DNA of 64,000 nt from Panax quinquefolius. Taxonomy: Eukaryota > Streptophyta > Magnoliopsida > Apiales > Araliaceae. The stretch spans positions 82,265,135 through 82,329,134 of the forward strand of contig CM035166.1 in the NCBI GenBank assembly GCA_020205615.1. The letters are read 5' to 3'. The notes beneath the pieces are model-generated. The model saw only the letters and a program-made list of their open reading frames with translations, made no database searches and had not been told where the DNA came from. This document shows, in pieces, positions 57,353 through 64,000 of the stretch (positions are counted from its first letter, which is position 1; each line of letters starts with the position of its first letter). The position numbers and the translations under genes are program-made.

Positions 57353-58075
57353 AAAGAGGCGCACATAATTTGAGACAGAGATTAGATAATTGGACTGGGA
57401 GATTCAAGGGAGCACACAAGGAATTCAGATTGGAGATTGAAGACTGGAGTCATGAATTATTGAGTGTTTATTCTTCTTCTTTATTTGTAATTTTATTGTG
57501 ATGTTTTCCATGGGATTCTTGGTTTTGATTTTTAGTATGAACAATCTTTTAATTAAGGCTACAATTAAACCTTTTATGCTTATGAATTGATTATCTATAT
57601 TAAGCCAATTATTGATTCAAATTAAGTTGTCTATCACATTTTGTGCTTATTGATTGATTGTCTGATGAACAATTACCTTGTTACACTAGATGAATTCAGG
57701 AAATGAAATCTAGAGTTAGAACTGAATGTGATAACATGTATTCTTAGTTATTTGCATGCGATAAATAATTAGGGTTGTGAATTGAATAGGGACATCTCTT
57801 TTCACTGCATGTAATAATTGGCTTATATTGCATAATATGGGATATTGTAGTCTTAAATCTTTATCATCTGAATAAATTCTTTGTATGCATTAGTTTTAAT
57901 TAGTTTTTAAAAATCACAAAATTCGGTTGTTTAAGTAAAGTTATATTGATATAATACTAGTAGTTGGGATTTGTTGAATAGAATTCCTCGTGGGTATGAC
58001 ACTCAACTTTACCACTTTATTAGTTGTTGATCGCGTATACTTGCGCGTAATTGTTGATTGTGAAATCTGACGACA
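57353..58075 (+). mobile_element. Athila LTR, right part
   Basis: This continues the LTR split by F2. It contains CCTCGTGGGTATGACACTC near its end and terminates GACGACA (58075) just before the Asp-tRNA primer site. Athila is thus in plus orientation, opposite to F2. Confidence 0.75.
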
Positions 58076-58081
58076 AGTTTT

Positions 58082-58099
58082 TGGCATCGTTGCCAGGGA
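58082..58099 (+). other. Athila primer-binding site (Asp tRNA)
   Basis: TGGCATCGTTGCCAGGGA differs at two or three positions from TGGCGCCGTTGCCGGGGA, the complement of the plant Asp-tRNA 3' end used by Athila elements. It lies 6 nt after the LTR end. Confidence 0.85.
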
Positions 58100-58192
58100 A
58101 TCTTAATTTAATATTTAATTCCATATTATTTACAAGCAATTTGATTTTAATTTAAACATTGTTATTTTTATTTTTTAATTATTTCTTTCTTC

Positions 58193-58439
58193 TTGCATGA
58201 TTTTCATCTATGTATGCACACTAGATTCAAGGGTAAAAAGGAGCTTTTGCCATACGTCGACAATATTGAGAAAAAGTTTCGTAAAGTGAGATTAACTAGT
58301 GAGAAAGTGTATATTGAAGACAAACTGGCAGAAGAAGTTGAAATTGAAATTCCAGTGAACAAGGCTGCAGAAGAACAAAAATCATTTAGGGACTACGTCA
58401 TGCCTACCGTAATAGACATTCAGTCGAGCATCCAGATAC
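58193..58439 (+). pseudogene. Athila Gag, N-terminal fragment
   Basis: This is the start of an Athila Gag polyprotein, truncated by an LTR insertion. The frame opens MHDFHLCMHTRFKGKKELLP and continues VEIEIPVNKAAEEQ to FRDYVMPTVIDIQSSIQ. The last block matches the ..RDYA.PT....SSI..P motif that begins Athila Gag. The frame ends where TGTGACACCCCC starts at 58440. Everything downstream in this Athila copy is absent. The distance to the primer-binding site (about 95 nt) is short but plausible. Confidence 0.75.
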
Positions 58440-59739
58440 TGTGACACCCCCAAATCCGTGTACTTCAATTCCCACATGATTTGGTGTTCACTATACAAAC
58501 ATCATATGTCTATCTACCCATAAAAAATGAAAGAATAAATAGATAGAAATAAATCCTCTCTTTAAGTAGTTACATCATCTGAACTAAATACATCAATCCC
58601 AAGTCATACTAACCTTAAATCTTAAATACGGAAACATAACAAATAATAGTTTTACACAACATTGACATAAGTATAAAACATAAATACATAATCACAATAA
58701 CAACAAGTCTTCATCACTTGTTAATCTTTCCCTTGCCTTTGCTAGAAGAAGGCTTGTCGGACATTTTGTTCTTAACTGCAATGTTTTATTACGCAAGAGT
58801 GAGCACGATTGCCCACAAGTATAATAATGAAACAATAATATAATAATATGCGAGTGAATCAAAGACTTCTGGAATAAGAACTCAACTTTTGAATCAAGAA
58901 TGAATAACAAGAATCAAAAGAACTTCTGAGGGTCATAAGACCTTGAACTATGTCCTAGGTTATCAAGCGTTAAACTTGAAACCTTTAATAGTCATGAGAC
59001 TATGGACTCTTCTACTCATACTTAGGGGATCAACCCTTAGTACCATACTGTGCACAATATCTTAACGCTAATGCATAAGTAATCCCCTATACATGGTTGT
59101 TCATCTCAGTTTGACATTAGAGTCCGCACCAAAGGAAGTTTGGTTTGGATAATTCAACAAGGGTTATGAAATTTAGAACGTTCATCAACTATGGACTAGT
59201 CAAATCAATAAGGGTTCGCTAGTCTTACAAGGTTCAACAATAACTGATATTTAAATCGAATAACAAACTCAAGATGTATACAATAGAATAAGTATTGTAT
59301 AACAGAATCATACTTTAAAAAATTAATAACCTTTAATATAACGTAACTAGTCATCACAAGTTCATTCTTTTTGTCTAACTCTGATTATGACTATACTTAG
59401 TCAAATTACAATACTTGCTTTCACATAATATTACACTACACGAACAACAAGCTAACTACGCGTTCAACAATTCATTTAAACACATAAGTATCTCATTAAC
59501 ATGTTAAGAGTCTAATTTTAACATCACATTATATGAATAACACATTTTTATGTTCATTAGATTAGGTTAATATTACATTTCCTGAATTAAAAAGTTAAAT
59601 TCTCATTTTAGGACAATACTACAGTGGCATTTGCTTGGCCAACGTATAAGTGCTTCTGGACAATGGTGTTTCTTGGCATGGTGGCGTTATGACACGAATT
59701 ACGAAGCTTCGGTAAACCTTCTTGGCAGCAAGCCAATAA
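58440..59739 (-). mobile_element. F5 LTR fragment (3' part)
   Basis: It begins TGTGACACCCCCAAATCCG, the complement of an LTR end GGGGGTGTCACA, inserted into Athila gag. It carries the stem-loop at 58792-58817 and is related to F1/F2 LTR ends. Its other end is cut by an F4 LTR at 59740. Confidence 0.7.
58792..58817 (-). promoter_or_regulatory. conserved LTR stem-loop
   Basis: The sense strand reads CTTGTGGGCAATCGTGCTCA then CTCTTGC. GTGGGC pairs with GCTCAC (six pairs, one G-U). Confidence 0.5.
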
Positions 59740-62301
59740 TGTGATAACCCAAATTTTTATAAATTATTAAAATAAGAATTTAATATTTAAAATTCTTATT
59801 ATGAGATATTTTGAGTTTGAGTATGTATATATATGTGCTATATATGTTGAAATATATGATTTAGTGTGAAGAGAAATATATATTTATATATTGGGAAAGT
59901 GAGGTTTAATAGTTAAGTTAACTATTGAAGAAATTAAATGAATTTTGTAATTGATTTTAAATATTTATTAAATTAAATAAATATTTTAATTTAATTTATT
60001 TTTGAGACAAATATATGGTTGATAAAGTTGTGGTGAATTAATTTAGTAACTAAATTAATTAATGATAATTAAATTGAGTGTTGATAATTTTATCTAAAGG
60101 ATTTAATTTAAGGAAAATAATTAAATTAAATCAATTGCTTAATATTTAAGAAGATAATTAAATTAAATGAATTATTTAATTTAATGGAAATAAATAAAAT
60201 AAATAAAGTGATGTTTCTAATTAAATTGGATATATAATTATTTAATTATTTATTATAAGCATAATTATAATAGGAATATAATTATTATAATTATAAATTA
60301 TAAGCTATTAAAATGGGTTACATGTGTGACAAGTGTAACTATATAATATAAATATTTTTTAAATAATCTAGTATAGGAATTAGTGTGTAACCAAACGTAG
60401 CCTTATGGGTTTTGGTTATTTTCACTGATGTGAGCCTTTTTGTTTTTAACCTGACGTAAGTGGGGAAAAGGGAGTCGGTGTATATTATGCGTATTATTTT
60501 CTTAAAGGCTAAAGAGCAGAGGGTTTAGAGAGGAAGAAAACACAGTGTTAGAAAGAAATTGAGGGAGCTAGAGAGGAAATTGAGAGTTCTCTGTGAATTG
60601 GGAATCAAGGGAACAAGCTTTGGAAATATAATCTTTGCTAAATCTAGGATTAAAGGTATAATCTATTCCTAATTCTAACTCTTAGTTTTGTAATATATAT
60701 TCTCTGTGACTTGGAATTTTGTTGGATTAGGGTTTGGGTTATTCATTATATGGATATATAATCTAATAATTATCATACATAAGTAATCTTTAGTGATTAA
60801 ATTCATGAATTTGGTTTGTGGAAAAAATTAAATAAATAACAGTGTTTATGTTATAGAAAATGGTTTAGAAAGTACAAAATTTCATGCTTAATATGGGTTA
60901 TAATTTGTTATTTGATGTTAGAATATGTTAGTATGTTAAGAAATGAAAGCGGCGTAGTTTAAATCGTGTTAATTGGTTAAGAAATGAAGTCGTGGCGATC
61001 GAATTCGCTAAATGTGTTAAAACATGAAAATAGAGTATGAACATGTGTTTTGAGTCAAATTTTAGGTTGGTTAATGTTTTTATTAATTATTAGAATTCAA
61101 TTATGTTGTAGTTCTATGAATTACGAATCCATAGAATCGAAAATGGACTAATTTGGATGTGTATAACTCAAGTTATGAAGATTAGTAGGAGAAAAAGGGT
61201 CAAAAATCGTGAAGAACAATAGCTTTAGGTCCTGTTTACTTCTAGCAGTATTGGTTGACACATGCCCCAAGTCATTTGGGGTGCAATTTGCTCTCTAGGG
61301 CCTTGATTCTTATTATACCAAAGGCTTAATTGGGAGCAGCTGCGCCCAAAGTATGCCAGGTGTGACTGCTTTGACCTGTTTTAGTAAAATAGGCATAACG
61401 TTTTCATACGAACTCCGATTGAGGTGATTCAAGATGATCCGAAACGAGGACAAATAGACCTAAAACTTTATTCTTTAGGTTTTTCAATTTGAGGTTGAGA
61501 ACAGGGGTCAAAATGGTCATTTGTGGGATAGTTGTGTTTTTGGGGACAATCAGAGTGTGTCGGGCATGCACGTATGCAAGTGTAGTGCTCTTGACGATAA
61601 AAGATGTTGGTCTAAGTTATAGAACATGAATATTATGAAGTATAATGATGTTTAAGATTAATAAATGATATATTAGATAAGTTGTATATGCATACTAAGG
61701 ACACACAAGAGAGGCAAATTGGGCGTGTGACGAATAAACGTCGAAACGCCGTGATAAGTGATAATGAACGTAAAAAATGTTTTAAATCAAATGAAATGAA
61801 TATTATAAGATATTGAATAATGTTAATATAAAACCATTAAGTAGTCCTAGAAAGACTTAAACACTTGAATGAACTTCAAATATGAAATATAGTGAGATAT
61901 AAGTTGAAAGTTAACACAATCAAATTGAACATTGTGTATTTATGATATGAAGGGTTATGAGGCGTAGATTAAATTTTACATTACAACTACTATGAGTTGC
62001 TATGTGACTAATAGCTGATGTGTATGATTATATAATTGTGTAGGGCACGTGAAGTGCAAATATCTGTAAGCTGTTAAACTGTTATTGGTAAACATCGATC
62101 ACGACAAGTCTTTCAGTTCCTATTTGCTATGTGAACTTGATGATGAACTGTTTTAATTCTTTATTGTAAATAGTATGATGTGTTATATTTATGTTGAAAA
62201 CATGGAACGTTAAAGTCAACATCTGACTACGTTGATTGAGTAATGAATGCTGATTGAGTAAGGAACTCAATCTTTATATTTGATATTTGAACACCAGCAT
62301 G
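59740..62301 (+). mobile_element. F4-family LTR, 5' part
   Basis: It starts TGTGATAACCCAAATTTTTA. The downstream part matches 13900-15487 as reverse complement (for example CGAACTCCGATTGAGGTGAT at 61409). The last ~400 bp expected from the other copy are missing because an F3 LTR begins at 62302. An AG-rich leader (60515-60620: GAGAGGAAGAAAAC, GAAAGAAATTGAGGGAG) suggests the transcription start near 60500. No coding sequence is seen. Confidence 0.78.
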
Positions 62302-62998
62302 TGTAAGACCCCAACTTTTATGAATAAAAAATGAATTTTTATAAATTATCATTTTTATATTGATATAATGTTATAGTTGTGGGTAGTATTTATAAATTTT
62401 GCAAAGTATGCAAGTTGTTATATAATATTCGATTGGTCGGGGAATATTCGTTTTAATAGGGAATATTAGTACAAGGACACAATCATTGGTGGACCCCAAA
62501 ACGGAATTATTATCTGATTGAGAAAACGACAAAAATACTTTATGAAAATAACGGCGGAAGTTTTACCGTTAACTGTTGAAACACCCATATTAAAGAAATG
62601 CTGATGTCTGGCGTGGTTGCATAGTAGAACACGGTATTAATTATTGATGCTTACGTGAGAAGTCATTCAGTTTTATTCAATTATTGTCGATAATTTATAT
62701 ATTATTAAATCAATAATTGAGATGACAGAGTTATTAATATTATTATTTTCAATGTTAACGATGTCTAGAAGTTCTGCCTAGGAGAGGTTTGGTCACCTAA
62801 TTGCGCGCCAATATGGAGAAATCCTTATTGGAAAGCCCTCTCTTTCCTGGGAACGACCTGGTCGATTAATATTGTGAATTATAATAATGATAATAACTTT
62901 TGTTAAAAATATTGAGGTAATTTTATGAAGTATTTTGTTACTTATTATTTAGATTCCCACTCACTCATTTTTCAAAATTATCGGAAGAAAGTTATAAA

Positions 62999-63038
62999 GT
63001 ATATATATATATATATTTGACATGTGTGTGTGTGTGTG
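62999..63038. repeat. (TA)n and (TG)n microsatellites
   Basis: A run of TA dinucleotides followed by ACATGTGTGTGTGTGTGTG. Confidence 0.9.
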
Positions 63039-63135
63039 ATAGTGGGTTTTGGGGGAAAGTGGGATGAATCATTTTGGTGGAAGCATTTTCAACCGTAAGT
63101 GGGGGAAATGGTGGAGTGATGGGTATATTTTTTTT

Positions 63136-63138
<3 letters not shown>

Positions 63139-63173
<35 letters not shown>
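63139..63173. repeat. (TA)n microsatellite
   Basis: About 17 TA dinucleotides. Further TATATAA-type runs follow at 63275-63320. Confidence 0.95.
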
Positions 63174-63176
<3 letters not shown>

Positions 63177-63416
63177 GGTGGGTGTAATATATGTATTATA
63201 TATATATGTAGATTGGATAATTAGCAGACAGGATTTAAACAAAGTCACGGGAGTGATAACCCGTGCACTTATATGTATATGTATATAATATATAATATAT
63301 AATATATAATATATATTATATTTTATTTAAAAGATTTTGCTTTAATTATGGACCGTCCGATTAAAGTAAATCAATCTGGACCGTTCATGAGTTAGTTACT
63401 ATGCATTCTATTTTTC

Positions 63417-63425
63417 TATAAATAG
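63417..63425 (+). promoter_or_regulatory. F3 LTR TATA box
   Basis: TATAAATAG, followed by GAAGCTCATTTCTTC and, about 40 nt on, the AG-rich leader (CTCTAGAGAGAGAAAA). It matches the complement of 29276-29285. Confidence 0.75.
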
Positions 63426-63589
63426 AAGCTCATTTCTTCATTATTTTCTTACGAATTCACTGAACTCTAGAGAGAGAAAATTTTAGAGAGAAAGAAGAAG
63501 AGAAGTCTGCTAACTTTCTTTTCATATATTCAGTTTCTTTTACGGTAAGGGATATTATTCTTTTGTATTTGAGAAGAGAACTTCTGTTA

Positions 63590-63960
63590 TTCCATTTCTT
63601 TATTATTCTGTTGGAATAAACTGTATACGCGGAATACCCTATCGCGGAATACCCTATACGTGGTGACATTCTTCTATTATTCCGTTGGAACATCAGGTCT
63701 GATACACCGGACCTGGTTCTGTTTTTATTATTATGTCTTTATTTTCCGTTGGAACATCCATGCATGCTTTTACCGGACTGGTTCCGCTCTTTATTATTCC
63801 ATTCTTTATTATTCATTGGAACATCCCACGCTTGATTGTGATTTTCACACGACTTCGGTTCCATTATTATTATTCTGTTGGAATAACTCGCTTATCTGGC
63901 AATACCGCATGCATGGTGATTTCTATTGTTATTCCATTCCTTATTATTCTCAGTTGGTTA
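63590..63960 (+). repeat. 60-bp hairpin repeats at right edge
   Basis: TTATTATTCTGTTGGAATAA, CCGTTGGAACATC and GGACTGGTTCC blocks, as at 181-445. Confidence 0.8.
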
Positions 63961-64000
63961 AAATTTTGACTTCTATACTCCATGAAATTAGTGGAATATC

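Larger units (their letters stand above)
62302..64000 (+). mobile_element. F3-family LTR, 5' part, runs off the window
   Basis: TGTAAGACCCCAACTTTTAT is the F3 start (compare TGTGAGACCCAGTTTTATG). It continues colinearly with the minus strand of 35400-33870. Shared blocks include GTTATAGTTGTGGGTAGTAT, CAATCATTGGTGGACCC, GTCTGGCGTGGTTGCATAGTA, the TATA box and the hairpin repeats. It adds a 300-bp segment with TA and TG microsatellites (62990-63200) that is absent from the nested F3 copy. The U5 end lies beyond the window. Confidence 0.83.

Noticed and set aside
1..64000. F3 LTRs at both window edges as the two LTRs of one 63-kb element
   Set aside because: The copy at 1-1545 is not followed by a primer-binding site, and many independent elements on both strands lie between. 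They are separate copies in the same orientation.

Overview
The window is repeat-dense nuclear DNA of a flowering plant. Evidence is AT-rich non-coding sequence, plant-type Ty3/gypsy elements (chromoviruses primed by initiator-Met tRNA and Athila elements primed by Asp tRNA), an En/Spm-type CACTA DNA transposon, plant telomere-like CCCTAAA tracts and plant 5S rDNA relics. I cannot name the species. I found no convincing host protein gene: every recognisable protein is a broken transposon protein. Five LTR families are named here for convenience: F1 (telobox-rich, ~4.6 kb), F2 (~3.6-4.1 kb), F3 (~2.6 kb, with 60-bp hairpin repeats), F4 and F5 (fragments).

Layout. 1-1545: 3' part of an F3 LTR. 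2485-~6265: F1 LTR. ~6280-~11700: deleted Athila element with a protease fragment, an env-position ORF, a polypurine tract and a 3' LTR. ~11700-13900: unassigned. 13900-15487: F4 LTR, cut by an F1 LTR (15488-20060) that carries its gag remnant to ~21340. 22300-24640: an LTR end, a GTGAATAGTAACTCAT minisatellite and an old F3-like LTR. 24641-~36370: decayed CACTA element whose transposase gene is interrupted by an F3 chromovirus with two LTRs (27536-35400). 36381-37876: degenerate 5S rDNA array ending at a 100-N assembly gap. 37977-58439: a second Athila element (LTR, PBS, gag start) whose LTR holds an 18.9-kb F2 chromovirus (38450-57352). Each LTR of that F2 element has itself been hit by a solo LTR with a clean 5-bp target duplication. 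58440-64000: F5, F4 and F3 LTRs in succession.

Order of events. The Athila copies and the 5S array are oldest. CACTA entered sequence lying within the 5S array, then F3 entered CACTA. F2 entered the Athila LTR, then two solo LTRs formed inside its two LTRs. Pol and gag reading frames carry many frameshifts. Some may be assembly errors, because one GC-rich patch differs wildly between two LTRs that are otherwise nearly identical.

Most interesting observations: (i) a stem-loop conserved through G-U wobbles about 310-410 nt from the 3' end of almost every LTR, across families; (ii) a 184-codon acidic and coiled-coil ORF in the F2 leader between PBS and gag; (iii) the 5S rDNA relic with interrupted genes beside the gap; (iv) telobox-rich F1 LTRs and 60-bp hairpin arrays in F3 LTRs.
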